From Hyphomicrobium_A sp044507625 (GTDB taxonomy: Bacteria; Pseudomonadota; Alphaproteobacteria; Rhizobiales; Hyphomicrobiaceae): 64,000 nt of DNA. The number at the start of each line of letters is the position of its first letter. The first letter of the stretch is position 1. The notes under the pieces were generated by a model that saw nothing but the letters and a program-made list of their open reading frames with translations, was not told the DNA's origin and ran no database searches. Position numbers and translations under genes: made by a program. This document shows, one piece after another, positions 29,120 through 36,373 of this stretch. The stretch is taken from contig JBIQJE010000005.1 of assembly GCA_044507625.1 (NCBI GenBank), forward strand, positions 1 through 64,000, read 5' to 3'.

Positions 29120-29899
29120 TCAATCGATAAGGTTCTCAAGAGCCTCCCGATCGCTCGGCAACCACGGGATATCGCCCAGTCCGGCCCCCTCGCACGCGGC
29201 CACTGCGGCATAGATGCCGTCGCCGAGTTGCAGATCGCGCACGCTCAGCGGCCCGCCCGATGGCTGGCCTGCGCCAGGCTCCGTCAGGAGCGATACTGGT
29301 GCTATCTCTCCTGCCGCACCCTGGCCCGCCGGCCAGGCGGCGCTGGCGGAGCCCAGAATTCCTAGGCGGGTCAGCAGGCGGCCGATCCCGCACCCTTCGG
29401 CCTTCGCATAAGCTTCGAGGCGCACCCACGCCTGCAGGAAACGGCCTTCTTCCGCCGAGGGCAACGGGTCGGCGCTCAGGGCAGCGCCCGCCGCCTCGAT
29501 CCGCCCACGCCGTGGCGCGCCGATGCGAACGTTGCGGATGCGCTCGATGTCGACGCCGATGCTGCCGATGCGGGAAACGCCGATGAGCGCGATGCCGCGC
29601 GCGTGCGAGATGCTGAAGCTGAGCGGCGCATCCGGCAGGTGCGGTTTTCCACGCTCGGCGACCGCGTAAGGAACGCCGCGCCAGCGTGCGCCATCCCAGC
29701 GCTCGATGAGAAGACGCAGCGCAATGTGCGTCGCCGTCCATTCGCGGCGTACGGTGGCGTCGCTGAAAGACGATGCGCGTGTGCGATCTTCCGCGCTGAG
29801 CCGCGGTGTATCGTGCTCGATTGCGTGCAACGCCGGTGCGGCCACGGTGAGATCGACGCACCAGAGCTCGATCGGCGTTGCGAAGCGCAAGCGGCTCAC
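29120..29899 (-). CDS. 4'-phosphopantetheinyl transferase superfamily protein
   Basis: 259 residues. The magnesium-binding motif GVDIERIR and the downstream WVRLEAYAKAEG (pattern W-x3-E-x3-KA) define the Sfp/AcpT-type transferases, which load phosphopantetheine from CoA onto carrier proteins. SISHARGIALIGVS contains the conserved SHS-like segment. The GTG start overlaps the MerR stop (GTGA at 29896-29899). It may serve the fatty-acid acyl carrier protein or a secondary carrier. No polyketide or peptide synthase lies in the window. The spacing of the two motifs is larger than usual because of an Ala/Arg-rich insert. Confidence 0.85.
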   Translation of the reverse strand: MSRLRFATPIELWCVDLTVAAPALHAIEHDTPRLSAEDRTRASSFSDATVRREWTATHIALRLLIERWDGARWRGVPYAVAERGKPHLPDAPLSFSISHARGIALIGVSRIGSIGVDIERIRNVRIGAPRRGRIEAAGAALSADPLPSAEEGRFLQAWVRLEAYAKAEGCGIGRLLTRLGILGSASAAWPAGQGAAGEIAPVSLLTEPGAGQPSGGPLSVRDLQLGDGIYAAVAACEGAGLGDIPWLPSDREALENLID

Positions 29900-30387
29900 A
29901 CGCGCGCGCTGCGGCGCGCCTTCGTTGCCGGACGGCGTGCCGCTTCGGGCGGCGTGCCGAGCAGGATGCCGCGGCAGTTTTCAAGCTCGGCGATGGTTGC
30001 GAGCAAGCGTTCGCGCATCTCGTTTTTGGCGGCGGCGGCCGCTGAAGCCCTACCGCGTACGACCCGCTTGGCGGGCGGTGCCGGGGGTACCGGAACGACC
30101 TCCGCCACGGCCTGCGTGTCCATGCCGACGCGCTTGACCGCCTCGACGCCCTGCTCGCGCAGAATCTTCTGCACACCCTTGATGGTGTAACCTTCGGCGT
30201 GCAGCAACTGACAAATGCCACGCAGCAGCGCCATGTCCTCGGGCCGGTAGTAGCGGCGGCCACCGCCGCGCTTCATCGGTCGGATCTGAGGGAAACGGCC
30301 CTCCCAGAAACGCAGGACGTGCTTAGGGACATCAAGCTCGTCGGCAACTTCGCTGATGGTGCGAAAGGCCTCGGCCGTCTTCGTCAA
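29896..30387 (-). CDS. MerR family transcriptional regulator
   Basis: 163 residues. The winged helix is TISEVADELDVPKHVLRFWE with GRFPQIRPMKRGGGRRYYRP, the MerR DNA-binding fold, followed by a short helix and an Ala-rich C-terminal coil without obvious metal-binding cysteines. The start is a TTG at 30387 supported by GGAGG five bases upstream; no ATG fits. In Hyphomicrobiales this gene regularly follows ihfA, as it does here. The regulated genes are unknown. Confidence 0.9.
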   Translation of the reverse strand: MTKTAEAFRTISEVADELDVPKHVLRFWEGRFPQIRPMKRGGGRRYYRPEDMALLRGICQLLHAEGYTIKGVQKILREQGVEAVKRVGMDTQAVAEVVPVPPAPPAKRVVRGRASAAAAAKNEMRERLLATIAELENCRGILLGTPPEAARRPATKARRSARV

Positions 30388-30432
30388 TTACGCCTCCACC
30401 CGCTGCGCCACCGCGCCGCCGAGGAAGGCTGC

Positions 30433-30750
30433 TCACTCGGCTGCCTTGCGGCGGACGTGACCCTGGTTGATGCGCTCTTTCATAATGTTGCTCGGTCGAA
30501 AGACCAAGACCCGGCGCGGCGTGATCGGCACTTCATCCCCGGTTTTGGGATTGCGTCCCATGCGCTCGCCCTTCTGGCGAATGCCGAATGATCCGAAGGA
30601 CGAGAGCTTCACCGCCTCCCCGCGCGCCAAGCTCGCGGAGATCTCCCCCAGCACCAACTCAACGAGTTCCTGACTCTCGTTGCGCGGCAAACCGACCTTC
30701 CGGACTACCGCCTCGGCAAGGTCTGCACGCGTTAACGTCTTGCCTCCCAT
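30433..30750 (-). CDS. ihfA: Integration host factor subunit alpha
   Basis: 105 residues. KTLTRADLAEAVVRKVGLPRNES is the N-terminal helical arm. GEAVKLSSFGSFGIRQKGERMGRNPKTGDEVPI is the HU/IHF signature with the RNPKTG proline tip that kinks DNA. IHF bends DNA in transcription, replication and recombination, including sigma-54 promoters, one of which is proposed at 61918. The ATG at 30750 follows GGGAGG; the longer frame is rejected because MGGKTLTRADL is the conserved start. Confidence 0.96.
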   Translation of the reverse strand: MGGKTLTRADLAEAVVRKVGLPRNESQELVELVLGEISASLARGEAVKLSSFGSFGIRQKGERMGRNPKTGDEVPITPRRVLVFRPSNIMKERINQGHVRRKAAE

Positions 30751-30885
30751 GGCATTTTGCCTCCCGCTCCGCTCACTTTTTTTCAATGCTACTTGCGGGC
30801 GAGGCAATCGTCAATCGAGAGCACATTTCAACTAGCTGAAATCAAAGAAAGAAACATGGCACGGTGCGATATATGCAACTGGGTG

Positions 30886-31863
30886 TTACCAGCGCGCCAG
30901 CACAGCACCCCAGGTAAAGCCGCCGCCCATGGCCTCCATGAGCACAAGCGAGCCTTCGTTAATGCGGTGGTCCTCAAACGCCTGGTTGAGGGCGAGGGGG
31001 ATGGATGCGGCCGACGTATTGCCGTGGCGATCGAGCGTCACGATGATCTTCTCGGCCTGCACGCCGAGCCTCTTCAGCACGCCGTCGAGGATGCGCTGAT
31101 TAGCCTGGTGCGGCACGTAGAGATCGATCTCATCGGCGGCGTAACCGGTCATCACGAGCGTCTCCTCGATCACACCGGAGATCTTCTGCACGGCGTGACG
31201 GAACACCTCGCGACCGTTCATGCGCAGGTGGCCGACGGTCTGCGTGGAGCTCGGTCCGCCATCGACATAGAGCAGATCTTCGAAGCGGCCATCGGAACGG
31301 ATGCGCGTGGCGAGTATGCCGCGATCCTCGCGCTCGCCGTGCTGGGGCTGCGCCTCGAGCACGACGGCGCCGGCGCCATCGCCGAACAGCACGCAGGTGG
31401 TGCGGTCCTCCCAATCGAGGATGCGCGAGAAGGTTTCCGCGCCGACGACAATCGCGCGCTTGAACTGCCCGGTCTTGAGAAAATTATCGGCGATCGTCAG
31501 CGCGTAGACGAAGCCGGAGCATACGGCCTGCACATCGAACGCAGCGCCCTTGGTGACACCGAGGCCCTGCTGGATGCGCACGGCCGTTGCGGGAAAGGTG
31601 CGGTCGGGCGTTGCGGTGGCGCAGATGACGAGATCGATATCGACGGGATCGATGCCGGCGCGAATGAGCGCCTGGCGCGCGGCCGCGATGCCGAGATCGG
31701 ACGTCAGCTCACCGTCCGCTGCGATGTGGCGGGCCCGGATCCCCGTGCGCTCGACGATCCATTCGTCGCTGGTGTCGACCATCTTCGCCAAGTCGGCGTT
31801 GGTCAGAACACGCTTGGGAAGATAGGAACCGACACCGCGAAACACTGAACGGATGACTGCCAC
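30886..31863 (-). CDS. fabH: Beta-ketoacyl-ACP synthase III
   Basis: 325 residues from a GTG at 31863 (AAGG upstream; AVIRSVFRGVGSYLPKRVL is the usual N-terminus). The catalytic cysteine is in VQAVCSGFVYAL, the histidine in VPHQANQRI and the asparagine in RHGNTSAASIPLAL. It condenses acetyl-CoA with malonyl-ACP to start fatty-acid synthesis. It follows plsX by 84 bases and precedes ihfA, the standard order in these bacteria. Confidence 0.96.
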   Translation of the reverse strand: MAVIRSVFRGVGSYLPKRVLTNADLAKMVDTSDEWIVERTGIRARHIAADGELTSDLGIAAARQALIRAGIDPVDIDLVICATATPDRTFPATAVRIQQGLGVTKGAAFDVQAVCSGFVYALTIADNFLKTGQFKRAIVVGAETFSRILDWEDRTTCVLFGDGAGAVVLEAQPQHGEREDRGILATRIRSDGRFEDLLYVDGGPSSTQTVGHLRMNGREVFRHAVQKISGVIEETLVMTGYAADEIDLYVPHQANQRILDGVLKRLGVQAEKIIVTLDRHGNTSAASIPLALNQAFEDHRINEGSLVLMEAMGGGFTWGAVLARW

Positions 31864-31947
31864 TGAGCTGCCTTGCTTCTTATGGTTTGTCCCAGCTTCG
31901 ACGGGCCATCGCATGGGGCCGGAGGGCGGGCCCGGGCGCTGGTCGCG

Positions 31948-32991
31948 TCAGCCCGCGGCGGTCGCCTCGAGCTTGTGGTGAAATGCCGTCAGATCGGCGG
32001 CAAGCCGTGGAATGAGACGGCTCTGCGCCATCTCGTACGCGAGATCGACAGCGCTGGCAAAGCCCAGCGCATCGGCGCCCCCGTGACTCTTGACCGCGAT
32101 ACCATTGAGGCCAAGGAACATGCCGCCGTTGACGCGGCGAGGGTCCATTTTTTCCTTGAGAACGCGGAAGCCGCCGGACGCCAGCAGCGCGCCGAGCTTG
32201 GAAAGCAGCGTGCGCTTCATGGCCGCGCGGAGGTATTCACCAATCTGCTTGGCGGTGCCCTCGGCGGTCTTGAGTGCGATGTTGCCCGCGAAGCCTTCGA
32301 CGACGACGACATCGACGACGCCCTGCCCGATCTGGTCGCCTTCGATGAAGCCGCGGTAATCGAGCGGCAGGTCGGCGGTGCTCTTCAGCCAGGAGTGCGC
32401 CTGACGCACTTCCTCGACGCCCTTGATCTCCTCTACGCCGACATTCAGCAGGCCAACGGTCGGGCGCTCGATGTGGAACAGTGCCCGCGCCATGGCGGCG
32501 CCCATCAAAGCGAAGTGGCAAAGCTCGCGTGCCGATGCGCCGATGTTGGCGCCAACGTCGAGCACGATGCACTCGGCCTTCACCGTGGGCCAGATGGCGG
32601 CGATGGCCGGCCTTTCGATGCCGGCCATGGGGCGCAGAATGAGCTTCGACATGGCCATGAAGGCGCCGGTGTTACCTGCCGACACCGCCACATCGGCGTC
32701 GCCCGCGCGCACGGCGTCGATCGCCAGCCACAGGCTCGAGCCTTTGCCCCGGCGCAGCGCCTGGCTCGGCTTGTCGCTCATGCCAACGGCGAGATCGGTG
32801 TGCACGATGCGCGACTTCGCGGCGAGCGCGGGCAGCTTATCCAGCTCCACCCTGATCTGCGCTTCATTGCCATAGAAGATGTAGTTGAGCGCAGGATAGC
32901 GCTCCAACGACAGCGCTGCGCCCGGAACCACGACCGCGGGACCGTGGTCGCCGCCCATGGCGTCAAGCGCAATTGTCCGCGGCTGAGACAT
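31948..32991 (-). CDS. plsX: Phosphate acyltransferase PlsX
   Basis: 347 residues. RTIALDAMGGDHGPAVVVPGA is the diagnostic N-terminus, and SAGNTGAFMAMSKLIL lies in the middle. It makes acyl-phosphate from acyl-ACP for glycerophospholipid synthesis with PlsY. GAGGCGAG precedes the ATG. It is co-directional with fabH. The 155 bases before it, where rpmF is found in some proteobacteria, hold no ribosomal protein gene. Confidence 0.96.
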   Translation of the reverse strand: MSQPRTIALDAMGGDHGPAVVVPGAALSLERYPALNYIFYGNEAQIRVELDKLPALAAKSRIVHTDLAVGMSDKPSQALRRGKGSSLWLAIDAVRAGDADVAVSAGNTGAFMAMSKLILRPMAGIERPAIAAIWPTVKAECIVLDVGANIGASARELCHFALMGAAMARALFHIERPTVGLLNVGVEEIKGVEEVRQAHSWLKSTADLPLDYRGFIEGDQIGQGVVDVVVVEGFAGNIALKTAEGTAKQIGEYLRAAMKRTLLSKLGALLASGGFRVLKEKMDPRRVNGGMFLGLNGIAVKSHGGADALGFASAVDLAYEMAQSRLIPRLAADLTAFHHKLEATAAG

Positions 32992-33146
32992 GCGCGGCTC
33001 GCCTCACAAATTATTCCCTGGTAGGACGCCGCGGAGAATATCGCGCCGGGCCACCCCTGAACTCGCGGAACATACTCTTTTGCAGATGCGAGACAACCGG
33101 ATTCTCGCCCTATTCTGCCGCAGTCCCGCGGGCTGTGAACCGTTGC

Positions 33147-33671
33147 TCACCGCCCGTCCTTGAGTTTTTTCAGGGCATCGAAAGCGCTTGCGCCGCCGCC
33201 CGATGGCGGCCCGGGATCGCGTTCCTCGAACTCGGCACCGGGCTTGCGCGGATAAGGGTTAAGGCTGGCGGCGAGGGTTTCGAACACGATCCGCCCGGCG
33301 TCGATGCGACCGTGCTCGATGGGCTCGATCTCGGCGGCCGAAAGCGCCTCCATCTCCTCCTCGCCCGTCTCCGGCATGCTGGCGGGTGGCCAATATTCGA
33401 CGTCGAAATCTCCCTCGACAGCCTCCGAAACGGGCTCGAGCGTGACGACGCAGGGCTGGGTCACGCGCCCCTTCAGCCCGCCGGTGAGGCGATAGTGGCC
33501 TTTTCCGGTGGCGCGGATGGTGAACGTGGCCGTCAGACTTTCGCAGGAGAGGATCTCGAGCTCGGCGGCGAGGGCTGCGCTCTCGCCGGGTGTAGCGACG
33601 CGGGTTTCGCGCAGGCCCGTTTCGGGGATTTCCGTCGTGCGGTAGGACCAGTCGAGTGCGGGCGTCGTCAT
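33147..33671 (-). CDS. DUF177 (YceD) family protein
   Basis: 174 residues. The core GLKGRVTQPCVVTLEPVSEAVEGDFDVEYWP matches DUF177/YceD, proteins linked to 23S rRNA accumulation and ribosome assembly in plants and bacteria. The single cysteine after TQP is the conserved one. It starts inside the stop of the chaperone gene (ATGA at 33668-33671). In alphaproteobacteria it commonly sits between the cytochrome chaperone gene and plsX. Confidence 0.9.
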   Translation of the reverse strand: MTTPALDWSYRTTEIPETGLRETRVATPGESAALAAELEILSCESLTATFTIRATGKGHYRLTGGLKGRVTQPCVVTLEPVSEAVEGDFDVEYWPPASMPETGEEEMEALSAAEIEPIEHGRIDAGRIVFETLAASLNPYPRKPGAEFEERDPGPPSGGGASAFDALKKLKDGR

Positions 33672-34219
33672 CGCGAAATCCCGGCGGAATTGGGCGGATC
33701 GGGAAAGCGTACGCTTTCGCCGGCGGGGCTTATCTCAGCCAAGGCGCGCGCGCCCTCGCGCACATAGGACGCAAGCGCGATGAGGCGCGCGTCCGGCTCA
33801 GCATCATCGGGGACATCGTGGATGTGGCGGGCGAGCACTGCGGCGAGCGGCGCATCGGCCGTCTCCGCCAGCCCGGCGCGATAATCCATCGAGCGATCGT
33901 AGAGACCCGCGGCGGCCCGGCGCACCTTCTTCGGAACGGAAAGATCGCCGGTCGCGAGCTCGCGCAGGGAATCGTCCATGTCCTCTATGAATGCCTCGAC
34001 CAGCATCCGGTCCAGAGGGGCGCCCCGGTCAGGGGCGCGCCGCAGACGCTCCAAAACCAGAAAAAGGTGAAGCACCACCATTTCATAGCGGCCCACGGGC
34101 GTATCGGGCACACCCAGTGTTGCGTAGAATTCCGTGCGGCGCGCCTGCGCCACGACGGCGCCATAAAGCTCGCCTGCCTTACGGCGGGTCTCGGCGCGCG
34201 TTCTGAGGGATTCCAGCAT
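33668..34219 (-). CDS. Ubiquinol-cytochrome c chaperone family protein (CBP3-like)
   Basis: 183 residues. GAVVAQARRTEFYATLGVPDTPVGRYEMVVLHLFLVLERL is the conserved core shared with mitochondrial CBP3, which helps assemble cytochrome b of complex III. FIEDMDDSLRELATGDLSVPKKVRRAAAGLYDR follows as in the family. It is the first gene of the operon leading through DUF177, plsX, fabH and ihfA, and is divergent from bamE. Confidence 0.9.
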   Translation of the reverse strand: MLESLRTRAETRRKAGELYGAVVAQARRTEFYATLGVPDTPVGRYEMVVLHLFLVLERLRRAPDRGAPLDRMLVEAFIEDMDDSLRELATGDLSVPKKVRRAAAGLYDRSMDYRAGLAETADAPLAAVLARHIHDVPDDAEPDARLIALASYVREGARALAEISPAGESVRFPDPPNSAGISR

Positions 34220-34361
34220 GGTGCCGGGCCTTTACGTGGATAAGAAAACCAATCGGGGGAACACGGCGCCGCTTTAGGCTCATGCCGTTGCAATCGTCCG
34301 GACCACAGGCTAAGCGCACTTTGCGCCACCATTCAATCCAGTCTCGGGAAGACATACCATA

Positions 34362-34907
34362 ATGCGCCGAGAGATGAACGACCGCCAGCGCCGCACGGGC
34401 CTGTCGAGACTAGCGCAGCGCCCGCGTGGCAGGAGCGTGAAGGAGCTGAGCGCGAAGAGGCTGAGCGCGAAGAGTGTTGCCCTCGCCGCTCTCCTCGCCG
34501 GCGCGCTGGCGCTCGGCGCGTGCGATTCCAACATCATCAAGCACGGCGTGCAATTCCATGAAGGCGACCTGCAGCAGATCCAGCCGGGGATGAGCCAGGA
34601 GCAGGTGCGCATGAATCTCGGCACGCCGTCGACGACGGCGGTCGTCGGCACGAACCAGGCCTACTACTACATTTCCAGCACGGCGACGCAGACCTCGTTC
34701 ATGCTGCCGACGGAGCAGGATCGCCAGGTCGTCGCCGTCTACTTCTCGGAAGCGGGAACGGTGGAGCGCGTCGCCAACTACGGCATGAAGGACGGCCGAG
34801 TCTTCGATTACGTCTCGCGCACGACACCGGCGCCTGGCGGCAAGGACGACGGCATCATCAAGCAGCTCTTCCGCAACCTCGGCACGAAGCAGATCTTCGG
34901 CGATTAA
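34362..34907 (+). CDS. bamE: Outer membrane protein assembly factor BamE (SmpA/OmlA lipoprotein)
   Basis: 181 residues. Lipobox LALGACDSN with lipidated cysteine 54. GDLQQIQPGMSQEQVRMNLGTPST is the BamE motif. It is an outer-membrane lipoprotein of the BAM complex. The n-region before the hydrophobic segment is unusually long (about 37 basic residues) and contains a perfect 15-base tandem duplication (LSAKR, LSAKS), so the true start may be further downstream, although no better ribosome site is obvious. Its stop overlaps the stop of the convergent DJ-1 gene by four bases. Confidence 0.92.
   Translation: MRREMNDRQRRTGLSRLAQRPRGRSVKELSAKRLSAKSVALAALLAGALALGACDSNIIKHGVQFHEGDLQQIQPGMSQEQVRMNLGTPSTTAVVGTNQAYYYISSTATQTSFMLPTEQDRQVVAVYFSEAGTVERVANYGMKDGRVFDYVSRTTPAPGGKDDGIIKQLFRNLGTKQIFGD
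34445..34474 (+). repeat. Perfect 15-bp tandem repeat, two copies, in the bamE signal region
   Basis: GCTGAGCGCGAAGAG is repeated without a gap. It encodes five residues per copy, so frame is kept. It probably arose by slippage. Confidence 0.9.
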
Positions 34908-35593
34908 GGGCCTGCGCTGGATGAGCGCTGTGCATTCGCCTCGTCGTAGTGGATGTCGTCGCGATAGCCGTCGTAGGCCTTGGCGTATTCCATCACGCGC
35001 GCCACATCGGTGATGAACGCCTCGTCGTAGCCGGCGCGGCGGAGCAGGTGGAAGCCGACCTCCATGCCCGAGGCAATGCCGCCGCCGGTGATGATGCGGC
35101 CGCTGTCGACGACACGGACGCGCGAGATGCGGCACGCGGGGGCGATTTCGGCGAGGCGGTCGATCGGCACCTTGCCCATGTTCGACGCTTCGAGACGGTC
35201 GGGCTCTTTGCGGTTGGTGGCGGCTCGGCCGTCCAGCAGCCCCATGCGCGCGTAGATCCACGAGCCGGTGCACACCGAAACGAGCAGCGTCTTCTCAGGC
35301 AGTGCGCGGATGAACTCGTGCAGACGGGCGTTGTTCACCTCCTGGCGGGTGCCGAATCCTCCGGGAATGAGGAAGGCGTCCATATCTGGGCGATCCGCAA
35401 AGCTGTAGTTCGGCAGCACCGTGAAGCCCGCCTGGGCCTGGGTGGGGCGCATGCTTTCTGCGATGAAGAATGCATCGAGCTCCGGGTCGAAGCGGCGCGC
35501 CACCGAGAAGACGCCATAGGGCGCCGCGAAGTCGACGATCTCCAGATCCTTGCAGATGTAAATGCCTAAGCGAAAACCCTGCTTGACCGCCAT
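34904..35593 (-). CDS. DJ-1/PfpI family protein (GlxA-like, isonitrile hydratase-like)
   Basis: 229 residues. The nucleophile elbow is LLVSVCTGSWIYARMGLLDGR with the conserved cysteine; FLIPGGFGTRQEVNN precedes it and RVVDSGRIITGGGIASGMEVGFHLL follows, as in class I glutamine amidotransferase-like proteins of the isonitrile hydratase/GlxA group. There is no AraC helix-turn-helix at the C-terminus. A start at 35605 would lie inside the operator palindrome, so the ATG at 35593 is preferred. It is divergent from a TetR regulator and likely controlled by it. Substrate unknown; hydratase, glyoxalase or deglycase-like activity are options. Confidence 0.88.
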   Translation of the reverse strand: MAVKQGFRLGIYICKDLEIVDFAAPYGVFSVARRFDPELDAFFIAESMRPTQAQAGFTVLPNYSFADRPDMDAFLIPGGFGTRQEVNNARLHEFIRALPEKTLLVSVCTGSWIYARMGLLDGRAATNRKEPDRLEASNMGKVPIDRLAEIAPACRISRVRVVDSGRIITGGGIASGMEVGFHLLRRAGYDEAFITDVARVMEYAKAYDGYRDDIHYDEANAQRSSSAGP

Positions 35594-35603
35594 GGCGAAC
35601 CCC

Positions 35604-35646
35604 ATATAGACAGACCTGTCTATATTGATAGACAGAGCTGTCTATC
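35604..35646. promoter_or_regulatory. Twin palindromic operators for the TetR-type repressor
   Basis: Two near-identical palindromes lie between the divergent genes: ATATAGACAG/CTGTCTATAT (35604-35625) and GATAGACAG/CTGTCTATC (35627-35646). Both share the core ATAGACAG-N2-CTGTCTAT, and their centres are 22 bases apart, two DNA turns. This is what a dimeric TetR repressor site pair should look like. Confidence 0.85.
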
Positions 35647-35677
35647 TTGGCAAGTCAATCGCACTGCAAGGATCGAT

Positions 35678-36268
35678 ATGCCGAAGACGAAAGCCAGCGC
35701 CCAAGCCGAAAGGCCCGCATCCGCGCGGGAGCGGATATTGGAGACCGCGCTGCGCCTTTTCTACGCCCACGGCACGCGCGGCGTTGGCATCGATCGCATC
35801 ATCGCCGAATCCGGCGTCGCCAAGATGAGCTTCTACAATCACTTCCCCTCGAAGGCCGATCTCGTCGCCGCGTTTCTGGACGAACGGCACAGGCGCTGGA
35901 TGGCGTGGTTCGAGACATCGCTGAAGGCGCACGCTGCGAAGCCGGGAGCCAATCTCGCGGGCGTCGCCGACGTGCTGCGCACCTGGTTTGCGGCGCCCGA
36001 TTTTCACGGCTGCGCGTTCATCAACATCCTGGCGGAGACGGAGCGCACCTCGACGCGCGAGCGCACCATCGCGCGCGGCCATAAGGACGAGCTGCTGGCG
36101 TTGCTGGTCGAGCAGGCGCGCAAGGACGGCATCGCGCGCCCGGCGGAGGCGGGACGGCTGGCGCTGATCGTGGTCGACGGGGCGATCGTGCGCGCCGAGA
36201 TGACGGGCGAGGGCGACAGGGTCGCGGCGGATGCAAAGGCGCTGCTGAAGGCGATCGCGAACCGGTGA
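35678..36268 (+). CDS. TetR/AcrR family transcriptional regulator
   Basis: 196 residues. The helix-turn-helix spans residues ~18-62 (RERILETALRLFYAHGTRGVGIDRIIAESGVAKMSFYNHFPSK region); the rest is a helical ligand domain with FHGCAFINI, found in many TetR proteins that respond to small electrophiles or aromatic compounds. It begins 31 bases after the twin operators and is expected to repress itself and the divergent DJ-1-family gene. The inducer is unknown. Confidence 0.92.
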   Translation: MPKTKASAQAERPASARERILETALRLFYAHGTRGVGIDRIIAESGVAKMSFYNHFPSKADLVAAFLDERHRRWMAWFETSLKAHAAKPGANLAGVADVLRTWFAAPDFHGCAFINILAETERTSTRERTIARGHKDELLALLVEQARKDGIARPAEAGRLALIVVDGAIVRAEMTGEGDRVAADAKALLKAIANR

Positions 36269-36315
36269 CTGCCGGCGCGGAAGGGCGCGGTTCCGCGCGG
36301 CGGCGCGCCGAAAGA

Positions 36316-36344
36316 AAAGGGCCCGGCGTGATGCCGGGCCCTTT
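36316..36344. terminator. Bidirectional rho-independent terminator between TetR gene and hppA
   Basis: A perfect 12-bp stem (AAAGGGCCCGGC at 36316-36327 with GCCGGGCCCTTT at 36333-36344) and loop GTGAT lie between converging genes, with A-rich and T-containing flanks on either side. Confidence 0.88.
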
Positions 36345-36373
36345 CTCGTTCGTTCGTGAATTTAGCGGCCCGA

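Noticed and set aside
32992..33146. A missing rpmF gene between the DUF177 gene and plsX
   Set aside because: The gap holds no L32 gene, but in many alphaproteobacteria rpmF is located elsewhere, so this is not evidence of loss.
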